Origin: Spirulina sp034932185
GTDB taxonomy: Bacteria > Cyanobacteriota > Cyanobacteriia > Cyanobacteriales > Spirulinaceae
Reading direction: 5' to 3'
DNA length: 64,000 nt
Assembly (NCBI RefSeq): GCF_034932185.1
Contig: NZ_JAYGHW010000008.1
Span: forward strand, 1-64,000
In this document: positions 49,857-57,912 of the stretch, one piece after another
Position numbering within the stretch: position 1 is the first letter of the stretch
Layout of the letters: every line of letters starts with the position of its first letter
Position numbers and translations under genes: made by a program
The notes under the pieces: generated by a model
Seen by the model: only the letters and a program-made list of their open reading frames with translations
What the model was told of the DNA's origin: nothing
The model's database searches: none

Positions 49857-50045
49857 GTGGAAAACGTTGCGGAATATTATTGCGCCTGTTGCGGCGAAGT
49901 CAATTCTACCTGGGTAGACTTGAGCCAAGGCCTCACCCAGTCCTATATTGAGGATTGCCAAGTTTGTTGCCGCCCCAACACCCTCTACGTCGCCATAGAC
50001 GAAGAAACCCTAGCTGTAGAAATCACCACCGATTTTCTAGAGTAG
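49857..50045 (+). CDS. CPXCG-type small Cys-rich protein
   Basis: Taken from the GTG at 49857 (MENVAEYYCACCGEVNSTWV), the protein has 62 residues and two CxxC pairs (CACC and CQVC), the pattern of CPXCG-motif proteins that bind zinc. A TTG at 49839 would add six residues; no ATG is available. The family occurs in cyanobacteria and proteobacteria and its function is unknown. The TAG stop (50043-50045) is the start of a family A repeat (TAGGGGCGAAAAA). Confidence 0.75.
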   Translation: MENVAEYYCACCGEVNSTWVDLSQGLTQSYIEDCQVCCRPNTLYVAIDEETLAVEITTDFLE

Positions 50046-50134
50046 GGGCGAAAAACCGAGCGCGAGGAAGGCCTAAACAGGGGAGGGCGAAAAATTTTTG
50101 TGCCTCCGGCAGGCTTACGCCAACGCCCCTACAG
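50043..50134. repeat. Family A half copy plus family A2 copy 3
   Basis: TAGGGGCGAAAAACCGAGCG (half copy, 50043-50062) is followed at 50085-50134 by an inverted A2 element with GGCGAAAAATTTTTGTGCC, TCCGGCAGGCTTACGCCAA and CGCCCCTACAG. Confidence 0.8.
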
Positions 50135-50156
50135 CCATTCCCCATTCCCCATTTCC

Positions 50157-51821
50157 CTACTCACACCGCTTCACCGTCGATAAAGGCACTCCCTCCCGCT
50201 CTACGGCGTAAACCACCGGGCATTGAGGAAAGAGCAAAGGCAATTCAATATAGGGCATGGCCACGTAGTAATCCGGGGGCGAACCTTTCGCACCATAGTC
50301 TAAATCTACTTCTAGATCCAACAGGGTTAAATCGGGGCTGGTAAACATTTGGGCGATATATTGGGGGCCACCGACGGCCACCGTTGCGCCCTGGGGGGCC
50401 TGCTCATTCACCCATTCAATGGCTTCCCGTAAGCTCAGGCCCCAGTAGTCCGTATCGTAGCGACCATAGGCGGCGGGCAATCCCCCCGAAATGCGGTTGA
50501 AATAAACGTATTGGTGGGGATGGAGGGTAATCATCGTGACGGCGATCGCACTCATGGCTAGGGTGATCCCCGTCAAAGCAAAAAACCGCTGTACCCGCCC
50601 CACCAACTGCTGATAACTCCAAATCAACCCCGCAGCGGCGATCGCCCCCACCCCCGGCAGGATAAACAAAAACTGGCGCAGACCGTTATAAATCGGGGAA
50701 CCATGGGCAATGGCCAACCCCGGCAACGCGATCATTTGCAATAAAAGCAACACCGTTGCCCCCCGTTGCAAGGGGGTAAAACGGCGAAAATTAATCCCCA
50801 TAAACAGCAACCCCAACCCCAACCCCACCTGCCACAGTAACGGCGTAGTTTGCCACAACCACACCGGCAAATAGGAACGGGGAATTTCAGAAGCCGGTAG
50901 GGTTTCCCCCGCAAACACCACCACCCCCGGCCAAGTATGTTGGGATAAATAGGCCAAAGTTTCCAAAAACCAACCCAAGGGATTCCCCCAGGCCGCCGGG
51001 TGTAACACCGTCGTTGTCACCGCCCAAGTGATCCCCATGAGCAGATAACTAGGGGCAGCTTGGCCCAGCATCGCCAACCAACCGCGACGAAAACCTTGGG
51101 CGATGACATGGGCGCAGGGGAAAAAGCCCAACACCACAAACCCGCCAATCCGGGTACTACAAAGAATGCCAATCAAGACCCCATAGAGGGCGGTATAAAG
51201 CGGGAAGCGATGGGGGCTGAGGGGGTTAGGGCGGGGGCGAAGGTCGTAGGCAATCAGGGCAGCGCCGACCGCTGTGGTGAGGGTAAACAGGGCAGCAAAG
51301 GGGATATCCTTGGGGTTATAAAACCCATGGGCCCAAAACCGGGGAATCAGGGCTAACACCAAGGGGCCAAACCAAGCATATTCAAAGCCCGTGAACATGG
51401 CCACCAGGGCCGCCACTGAGCCGTAGGCGATCATCGCCGTTAAAAACGTCAGGGGATGTTTAATCTCAATGCGACGGTGGATGGCTTGGGCAATGGCGCG
51501 ATCGCCTTCTTCTAAGCCCTGCTCTGCTAGGGGATTATAGTTTAAACCCTGTTCGATGAAGGCTTTCCCCTGATAGGCCAATTCTGCGGTGAGGTTAAAG
51601 AGTAAACCGTAATGCTTGAGGTCTTTGGGAATCTCCCGTCCCTGAGTAACCCATTCAAAGTTATATTTCACCGTCGAAATTTCCGTGCCTTCATCCCAAG
51701 ACACACCATAATCCCCCACCGTGCCAAAACCAATGCCCAGGAGCAGGAGCAAAATGGTTCCTAACTTGAGAGCGGGGGCAACGGTGGGGAATTGAAAAGC
51801 GAGGGTGGGTTTCAAAGCCAT
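50157..51821 (-). CDS. Polytopic membrane glycosyltransferase-like protein (GT39/PMT type)
   Basis: The 554-residue protein has about ten membrane segments. The first periplasmic loop carries acidic residues in GDYGVSWDEGTEISTVKY, which fits the catalytic Asp/Glu of the PMT/ArnT-like GT-C fold that uses lipid-linked sugars. Other landmarks are KHPLTFLTAMIAYG, PRFWAHGFYNPKDIPFAALF and a soluble C-terminal domain (YVYFNRISGGLPAAYGRYDT). The substrate is not identifiable. A divergent gene begins 147 bp upstream. Confidence 0.75.
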   Translation of the reverse strand: MALKPTLAFQFPTVAPALKLGTILLLLLGIGFGTVGDYGVSWDEGTEISTVKYNFEWVTQGREIPKDLKHYGLLFNLTAELAYQGKAFIEQGLNYNPLAEQGLEEGDRAIAQAIHRRIEIKHPLTFLTAMIAYGSVAALVAMFTGFEYAWFGPLVLALIPRFWAHGFYNPKDIPFAALFTLTTAVGAALIAYDLRPRPNPLSPHRFPLYTALYGVLIGILCSTRIGGFVVLGFFPCAHVIAQGFRRGWLAMLGQAAPSYLLMGITWAVTTTVLHPAAWGNPLGWFLETLAYLSQHTWPGVVVFAGETLPASEIPRSYLPVWLWQTTPLLWQVGLGLGLLFMGINFRRFTPLQRGATVLLLLQMIALPGLAIAHGSPIYNGLRQFLFILPGVGAIAAAGLIWSYQQLVGRVQRFFALTGITLAMSAIAVTMITLHPHQYVYFNRISGGLPAAYGRYDTDYWGLSLREAIEWVNEQAPQGATVAVGGPQYIAQMFTSPDLTLLDLEVDLDYGAKGSPPDYYVAMPYIELPLLFPQCPVVYAVEREGVPLSTVKRCE

Positions 51822-51967
51822 GGTGATTTTGGAAGAAAATGATACCCTTCGGGGGTGAGTTTAACCGATAGTGGCAAAATTCTCCGTATCTGAGCCAACG
51901 GCCAGCATCGAACCTGAACCCGTCGCGGGAAAACAGTTTGCCCCGCATAATTGCGATAATATTGCTC

Positions 51968-53689
51968 ATGAGTCAGAACCCTCCCCGTTCTCTTGCAATT
52001 ACCATGACGGCTTCCCATGGACGACAACCTTCTGGATCCTCTGATTTAACGTCTATTCCTAGTGATCACATTAAGTTAATCGAAAAACTGCTCTCCATTG
52101 GCACAGCCTTGTCAATGGCTCAGGATCTCGAGGAACTGCTCGCCTTTATTTTGACGAAAAGTCGAGAAATTACTTACAGTGACGCAGGGAGTGTCTTTTT
52201 AGTCCAACAACAGGAGGGGGAAAGTCGTTATCTGTTATTTAAGGTGGCCCAGAATGATTCTCTGCCCCATGTACGCCTGCGGGAATTTGCCATTCCCCTC
52301 ACCCGCCATAGCTTGGCAGGCTATGTGGCCTTGACGGGGCGCACTTTAAATATTCCCGATGCTCAAAATATTTTACCAGGATTGCCCTATCAATTGGACC
52401 GCAATTTTGATCAAGATTTTGAGTATCAAACCTGTTCAGTTTTGGTTTTACCCATGCAGGACAACACGGGGGAAACCATTGGGGTATTGCAATTGATCAA
52501 TCGCAAGATTCGCCCTGATGTGAGGATCACCCCCGAAAATGCTGTCACTGTCACCCAACCCTATTCGGAATGGGAGGAGCGGGTGATACGATCGCTGGCA
52601 TCCCAGGCGGCAATTTCCATTGAGCGCAAAATGCTCCATGAGAATATTGAAAATTTATTTGAGGGGTTTGTCCGGTCTGCGGTGCAGGTAATTGAAGCCC
52701 GAGACCCCACCACTTCGGGCCATTCGGAGCGGGTGGCGGATTTAACGGTGCAGTTAGCCCAGCAGGTGGGGGATGTGATCAAGGGGCCTTTACAGTTAAT
52801 TTATTTCACGCCGCCCCAAATTCAAGAAATTCGTTATGCTGCCTTACTCCATGATTTTGGCAAGGTGGGGGTTCCTGAGGCAATTCTCAATAAACGCAAA
52901 AAATTATATCCTGAACAGTTGATGGTCATTCAACAGCGCTTTGCGGTGGCCCAACGCACCCTAGAGCGAGATTGCGCAGAGGCCAAATATGCCTATTTAG
53001 TAAACCATGCTAGCCACATTCATCAGGAGGGGGAAAATTGCCCCCATTGCCAATATTTAAAAGGTTTAGATGCACAGTTAGAGCGAGCGATCGCCACCCT
53101 CCATCGGTATCAATCGTTAATTTTAGAAATTAATGAGCCGGAGGCGATCGCCCCTAAACAATTTGAAGCCCTTTCAGAGGAGGCCTGGGGAGAATTAACG
53201 GCTTTGGCAGAATATCGTTACCAAGATGTGAATGGGGAATTACAACCCCTGCTCACACCCCAGGAAATCGAACAATTAATGCTGCCCATGGGTAATCTCA
53301 CCCAAATAGAATGGCAAGCAATTCAAGCCCATGTCACCTATTCCTATGAGTTTTTGAAACAAATTCCCTGGACAAAACCGCTACAAGGGATTCCCCTTAT
53401 TGCCTATGGCCACCATGAAAAGCTGGATGGTAGTGGTTATCCAAGGGGATTGAAAGGGGATGAGATTCCGATTCAAACCCAGATGATGGCGATCGCGGAT
53501 ATCTACGATGCTTTAACTGCGGCGGATCGACCCTATAAACGGCCGTTGCCTTTAGATGTGGCGTTACGCATCCTGCGGGAGGAGGCAGATAAAGGAAAGA
53601 TTAATGGGGATTTGGTAGCGGTGTTTATGCACAAACAGGTATACAAAATTTTAGGCCATGGTCTCAATGAGAATGATCAGGTGGCTTAA
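51968..53689 (+). CDS. GAF and HD-GYP domain protein, putative cyclic di-GMP phosphodiesterase
   Basis: From the ATG at 51968 the protein has 573 residues. The N-terminal GAF domain (about 30-210: IGTALSMAQDLEELLAFILT, LAGYVALTGRTLNIPDAQ) may sense a ligand. HD-GYP motifs follow: STSGHSERV-like TTSGHSERVADLTVQ, LLHDFGKVGVPEAIL, YGHHEKLDGSGYPRG, MAIADIYDALTAADRPYKR. Between ILNKRKK and LTQIEWQAI lies an insertion of about 130 residues including ENCPHCQYLKG. HD-GYP enzymes degrade cyclic di-GMP. Start codon TTG at 51938 is possible. Confidence 0.88.
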   Translation: MSQNPPRSLAITMTASHGRQPSGSSDLTSIPSDHIKLIEKLLSIGTALSMAQDLEELLAFILTKSREITYSDAGSVFLVQQQEGESRYLLFKVAQNDSLPHVRLREFAIPLTRHSLAGYVALTGRTLNIPDAQNILPGLPYQLDRNFDQDFEYQTCSVLVLPMQDNTGETIGVLQLINRKIRPDVRITPENAVTVTQPYSEWEERVIRSLASQAAISIERKMLHENIENLFEGFVRSAVQVIEARDPTTSGHSERVADLTVQLAQQVGDVIKGPLQLIYFTPPQIQEIRYAALLHDFGKVGVPEAILNKRKKLYPEQLMVIQQRFAVAQRTLERDCAEAKYAYLVNHASHIHQEGENCPHCQYLKGLDAQLERAIATLHRYQSLILEINEPEAIAPKQFEALSEEAWGELTALAEYRYQDVNGELQPLLTPQEIEQLMLPMGNLTQIEWQAIQAHVTYSYEFLKQIPWTKPLQGIPLIAYGHHEKLDGSGYPRGLKGDEIPIQTQMMAIADIYDALTAADRPYKRPLPLDVALRILREEADKGKINGDLVAVFMHKQVYKILGHGLNENDQVA

Positions 53690-53761
53690 CCATGATTGGG
53701 TCTCCAAAGTTTAAGGCGATCAGCTAAATTTATGCAAAATCGCAAAATTGAAACCCTGGAT

Positions 53762-53789
53762 ATAGGGGCGAAAAATGTTTCGCCCCTAC
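53762..53789. repeat. Family A palindromic repeat, copy 7
   Basis: ATAGGGGCGAAAAAT followed by GTTTCGCCCCTAC, a near-perfect palindrome between the convergent HD-GYP and pgsA genes. Confidence 0.85.
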
Positions 53790-53816
53790 GCAGATTAGGA
53801 AATTGCTAGAAGCCTC

Positions 53817-54329
53817 TCATTCTGGGGGAGAAGATGGCGGCCAAAGGTAGATGCCGCCGGAAATGAGGGTTAAGGCTACCGCTAGCCAAAAGGTGGCGAT
53901 CGCCACCCCTTGCCATTGGGGAACGGGGGCGATGAGAAGGGCGATCGCCCCCATTTGCACCACGGTTTTCACCTTCCCCCAAAGGTTTGCCCCGCTAATC
54001 TGGGTTTGATTCACCCGCCAACCGGCAACAGCCAACTCCCGCCCCAAAATTAAGAACACGCCCCAAGCGGGAACCCGTCCCAAGGCAATCAAACCCAATA
54101 GAGGGGCAAGGACAAGGAGCTTATCCACCAAGGGATCGAGGAATTTGCCTAAATCCGTGACTTGGTTCAAACGGCGGGCCAGGTAGCCATCGAGCCAATC
54201 CGTTCCCGCCGCCAGCAAAAAGGCAGCTACCGCCCACCATTGGCGCTCTGGGGTGGGGGATTGGAGCCAATAGAGGAGGAAGGGAACGGCGGCGAGGCGG
54301 GAAACGGTGATCCAGGTGGGGAGGTTCAC
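53817..54329 (-). CDS. pgsA: CDP-diacylglycerol-glycerol-3-phosphate 3-phosphatidyltransferase
   Basis: The 170-residue membrane enzyme makes phosphatidylglycerol phosphate, the precursor of phosphatidylglycerol, which is required for photosystem function. The CDP-alcohol phosphatidyltransferase signature is complete: TDWLDGYLARRLNQVTDLGK and FLDPLVDKLL. Start is NLPTWITVSRLAAVPFLL. Four to five membrane segments are visible. It stands alone. Confidence 0.94.
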   Translation of the reverse strand: MNLPTWITVSRLAAVPFLLYWLQSPTPERQWWAVAAFLLAAGTDWLDGYLARRLNQVTDLGKFLDPLVDKLLVLAPLLGLIALGRVPAWGVFLILGRELAVAGWRVNQTQISGANLWGKVKTVVQMGAIALLIAPVPQWQGVAIATFWLAVALTLISGGIYLWPPSSPPE

Positions 54330-54460
54330 GGGTCAAAGGGGGAGGGTGAGCGTGGGAAAACTGTATCACGACGATGGGAGGCGATCGCCCCTTGCTGGCG
54401 AGATTAGATCGCTGCCATTTCCCCAATAAAGGCTATAACCGAAAAGAGCAGTTGGCAGAA

Positions 54461-57103
54461 ATGATCATGAAAAACTGGGAACGGTGGGGGGCATCGCTCT
54501 TAGGGGCGTTGCTATTAACGGGGCAAGGTGGCGGTTTGGGGTTTGGGGAGGACATTCAAGGTATTGAAGGCATTGAAAATATTGAGGGTCTTGAAAATAT
54601 TCAAATTCTGGATCCTCCCCAACCGCAAGCAACGCCAACAACTCAAGATGTCAACGAGCAAACCGCCGCCGTCTATCGGATGGTGATTGAAATGTTCCCT
54701 GCCCAACGAACAGCGGCGGGGAATGATGGGATGCTGCTGGGGCGGGCTTGGTTGAGTTATGGCATTGCGCTGCAATATTTTGGCCGGTTTGATGAAGCTC
54801 GCCCGGCCTTTGAACAGGCCCTCGCTTTGTTGCGGCAAAATCAAGATGTGACTGAAGCGACGGCGTTGCAACAATTAGCGGCGATCTATGCCCAAGCTGG
54901 CGATGTTTATGGCCTGACGTTTTTAGAAGGGGAGTTAAGGGGGAATCTTTCCACCCAAAGCCGTCGGATGGTGCTGTATGCCTTGGGTTTGGGGTATTTA
55001 TCCCTGGGGGATGGGGGAAAGTTTGACCGGGGGATTGGGCTGATGAAGGAATATATGCGGCTTTTACCCGTTGATAGCCCTGTGTATGAACGCACAGCGG
55101 CGGCGGGGATTTTAGCGGCGCTCCAGGTTTATGGGGATCCACCAGGGGCGATCGCCACCCTACGAGCCGCCCTACCCGCCACCACCATGACGGATCTTGA
55201 TCTCACCGCCTGGATTGCCATTGTCAACCAATTGGGCCGGTATCTCCAACGCCAGGAGCGGCATGGGGAGGCGATCGCCCTCCTAGAGGAGGGACTCAAA
55301 CGCCTGGATGCTTACCCCAACCCCAACACCTATATTGTCGAAAGTAACCGCTGGACAATGTTGGCGCTCTTGGCGGATCTTCACAGTGATCAGCGTAACT
55401 TTGCCCAAGCCAGAGCCATCCAACAACAACGGCTGACCCTTGCCCAAAGCTTCACCCCTAAGGTGCGTTTACAGGTGGCCACCACCCTCGACGAGTTGGC
55501 CCAGTTGGCTTTTTGGCAAGGGGATCTTCAGGGGGCGATCGCCTACCAGCAGCAGGCCTACGCCCAGTTCGGGATGAGTACCAACCCGACCACCTGGAAA
55601 CAAGCAGATGTGGGTAATCTGGTGAGTGCGGGCTTCCGTTTGCAGCATTTGGGGTTTCTCCAAGCGCAGGCGAAGCAATGGGCCGCCGCAGAAACCAGTC
55701 TCCGCGATGGGTTGGCCATGGATAGCTATGGCCGCCGCATCCTTTTGGAGAATACCAACCTCTATGCCACCACCCGCGATGAAGTCACCATCGGCAGCTA
55801 TAGCCCCAGCGTTGATGCTTACCGCACATTACAAGGGGTATTGATGGCTCAAAATCGCCCCGATGATGCCCTCGTTGCGGCTGAGGCGGGCCGCAGTCGC
55901 GCCCTCTTACAACTCTTGCTCAATCGTCAGGCAGGAACAAATCGCTATATTGACCTCGAACCGCCGACGGTGGCGGAAATTCAGGCGATCGCCCGCCGCG
56001 AACAAACCACCCTCGTTCAGTACAGCCTCCTCTACGATGCACCCTTTAGTTATCGCACCCCCCAACCGGGGGAACCCCCCGCCGGAACTCCCACCCAACT
56101 GCTGATCTGGGTGATCACCCCCAGCGGGGAAATTCATCACCGCACCCTTGCCCTAGAGGAAGACCTCGGCCTCCTCGTCGAACGCACTCGCAACCGCCTC
56201 CTCAGCCGTCGCGGTCGTACTGCGGATGAGCAACTGCAACAACTCCACCAACTGCTGATCGCCCCTATTGCCTCCTTACTCCCCCGTGATCCTGCCGCCC
56301 GTGTGACGTTCATCCCTCAGGATATGTTGTTTTTTATCCCCTTCCCCGCCTTGCAGGATGCTCAAGGGGTAGCACTGATTGATCGCCACACGATCCTCAC
56401 TGCCCCCTCAATCCAGGTGTTGAGTATTGCCCGCCAAGTCCGCGGCCAGCTTAACCCCCGTACCGGCGCGGCAATCATTGGCAATCCCACCATGCCCCTT
56501 TTACCGGGGGGAGAGGCTGCCTATCGCGATGGGCAAAGCCCGGTCGGAGACCATCGCCTCGCCCCCCTCCCTGGGGCAGAATTGGAAGCCCAGGCCATCG
56601 CCCAACTGTTCCAAACCACGCCCTTGATCGGGGATGCGGCCACGGAGCCAGCGGCGATCGCCGCCATGAACAACGCCCGCATCATCCACCTCGCCACCCA
56701 CGGTTTACTCGAACCCGAACTCAGCTACAGCAGTTCCCTCGCCTTTGCCCCCACCCAAAACAGCGATGGCTTTCTCACGCTCCGGGAGATCAACAGCCTC
56801 GAACTCAATGCCGAGTTAGCCATTTTGAGTGCCTGTGATACCGGACGGGGTTGGATCGGGACGGGGGATGGGGTGATTGGGCTATCTCGCTCCTTCATTG
56901 GGGCAGGGGCTGCCAGTGTGGTGGTTTCCCTCTGGGCCATCCCCGATCAACCCACCGCCACATTGATGACGGAGTTTTATCGCCAGTTTAATGGGGGCAT
57001 GGATGGGGCCCAAGCCCTACGGCAGGCGATGTTATTAACGCGCGATCGCTATGGCGATCCCGGCGCATGGGCCGCCTTTACGATTACCGGCGCGGTGGAT
57101 TAG
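54461..57103 (+). CDS. TPR-repeat protein with C-terminal CHAT peptidase domain
   Basis: The ATG at 54461 gives 880 residues. A signal-like N-terminus (WGASLLGALLLTGQGGG) is followed by an IEGIENIEGLENIQ repeat and several TPR units (LSYGIALQYFGRFDEARPAF, RQERHGEAIALLEEGLKRLD). The CHAT domain occupies the C-terminal third, with IIHLATHGLLEPEL (His about 747), LAILSACDTGRG (Cys about 792) and VVVSLWAIPDQPTA. The Cys/His dyad is intact, as in active CHAT proteases. Such TPR-CHAT proteins are abundant in cyanobacteria; targets are mostly unknown. An upstream in-frame ATG at 54374 gives 29 extra residues without family character. Confidence 0.9.
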   Translation: MIMKNWERWGASLLGALLLTGQGGGLGFGEDIQGIEGIENIEGLENIQILDPPQPQATPTTQDVNEQTAAVYRMVIEMFPAQRTAAGNDGMLLGRAWLSYGIALQYFGRFDEARPAFEQALALLRQNQDVTEATALQQLAAIYAQAGDVYGLTFLEGELRGNLSTQSRRMVLYALGLGYLSLGDGGKFDRGIGLMKEYMRLLPVDSPVYERTAAAGILAALQVYGDPPGAIATLRAALPATTMTDLDLTAWIAIVNQLGRYLQRQERHGEAIALLEEGLKRLDAYPNPNTYIVESNRWTMLALLADLHSDQRNFAQARAIQQQRLTLAQSFTPKVRLQVATTLDELAQLAFWQGDLQGAIAYQQQAYAQFGMSTNPTTWKQADVGNLVSAGFRLQHLGFLQAQAKQWAAAETSLRDGLAMDSYGRRILLENTNLYATTRDEVTIGSYSPSVDAYRTLQGVLMAQNRPDDALVAAEAGRSRALLQLLLNRQAGTNRYIDLEPPTVAEIQAIARREQTTLVQYSLLYDAPFSYRTPQPGEPPAGTPTQLLIWVITPSGEIHHRTLALEEDLGLLVERTRNRLLSRRGRTADEQLQQLHQLLIAPIASLLPRDPAARVTFIPQDMLFFIPFPALQDAQGVALIDRHTILTAPSIQVLSIARQVRGQLNPRTGAAIIGNPTMPLLPGGEAAYRDGQSPVGDHRLAPLPGAELEAQAIAQLFQTTPLIGDAATEPAAIAAMNNARIIHLATHGLLEPELSYSSSLAFAPTQNSDGFLTLREINSLELNAELAILSACDTGRGWIGTGDGVIGLSRSFIGAGAASVVVSLWAIPDQPTATLMTEFYRQFNGGMDGAQALRQAMLLTRDRYGDPGAWAAFTITGAVD

Positions 57104-57107
57104 GGGG

Positions 57108-57326
57108 CTAACGGGAATTTCCCCCACTGCGAAGTTTTAAAAAAGCCAACACCTCCGTTGAATCCAAACTGACTTGGGGAACCCCCTTAATGCTCAGGAG
57201 CCAGCGATCGCTCCGTTGTTCCAACAACCAATCTCCCGCCAGGGGGGTGATCTGCCAGGGGCCAGCGGCGGTGCGCTGACAAAGAAATCCCCATCGTTTC
57301 GCCTGGCTCAAAATCGGATCACTCAT
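57108..57326 (-). CDS. Small conserved hypothetical protein
   Basis: The 72-residue protein (MSDPILSQAKRWGFLCQRTA, GDWLLEQRSDRWLLSIKGVP) lacks signals or membrane segments and probably forms a small beta-rich domain. It ends five bases after the TPR-CHAT gene, on the opposite strand. I believe it belongs to a cyanobacterial family without known function. Confidence 0.6.
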   Translation of the reverse strand: MSDPILSQAKRWGFLCQRTAAGPWQITPLAGDWLLEQRSDRWLLSIKGVPQVSLDSTEVLAFLKLRSGGNSR

Positions 57327-57912
57327 GGGTCGCTATCATCTCAAAGGATTGCGCCAGAGCATGGAATGTTCGGAAGTCATGCCTGAGTCTGAATCGCGTT
57401 GCCATTTGACTTAAAAAATCAGGGGGGTTTTAGGGGCAAAAATTCTTCGTCCCTGCTCAATTCAGCAAAGTTCTGGAGTTTTAAACATAAAATTTAAACA
57501 TAGAAAATGTTCATGACATCCATTGATTTTGGAACTATCCTTTTTGACCGTTGCTCTCCAGTCTTGCTCCCGGTCAGAGCGGGCAAAGCCGGAAATCACA
57601 CAAATCATTGAGGAGGTCTATCTATCCAGCTTAGGGGGTTGTTATTAAAGGGTTACAAACAATACTAAATCCTAAAAGTTTCGTTCAATATAAAATGCGC
57701 TGTTGCTAAAAGTCAAACCAAAAAGCCTCAAGTTTAATCACAATTTTTCATTTCTTAAACCTCCCTTAATCTGGGTTTAACATCGCAATAAAAAAACGAA
57801 GGGCGAAAAATTTTTCGCCCCTCGGATCATCAACTTGAATTTTGCCCCGTTGTTGATGAAAACCCAACCCTAATCCTTTCCTGGCGGGGTGGGTTCTCCG
57901 CTGGAAATTCCC
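57327..57912. other. 586-bp spacer with a degenerate family A copy and a terminator-like repeat
   Basis: A degenerate family A element (TAGGGGCAAAAATTCTTCGT, about 57432-57455) is present; apart from the element at 57798 nothing else coding or structured is evident. AT-rich runs such as TTTAATCACAATTTTTCATT mark the middle. It separates the small hypothetical gene from ndhD. Confidence 0.6.
57798..57822 (-). terminator. Family A palindrome acting as ndhD terminator
   Basis: On the minus strand the element reads GGGGCGAAAAA/TTTTTCGCCC followed by TTCGTTTTTTT, a stem with a T-run, 90 bp beyond the ndhD stop codon. This is the copy with the clearest terminator shape. Confidence 0.7.

Noticed and set aside
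54651..55142. 163-codon minus-strand frame inside the TPR-CHAT gene
   Set aside because: Antisense shadow of a high-confidence gene, Pro/Ser/His-rich without domain character.
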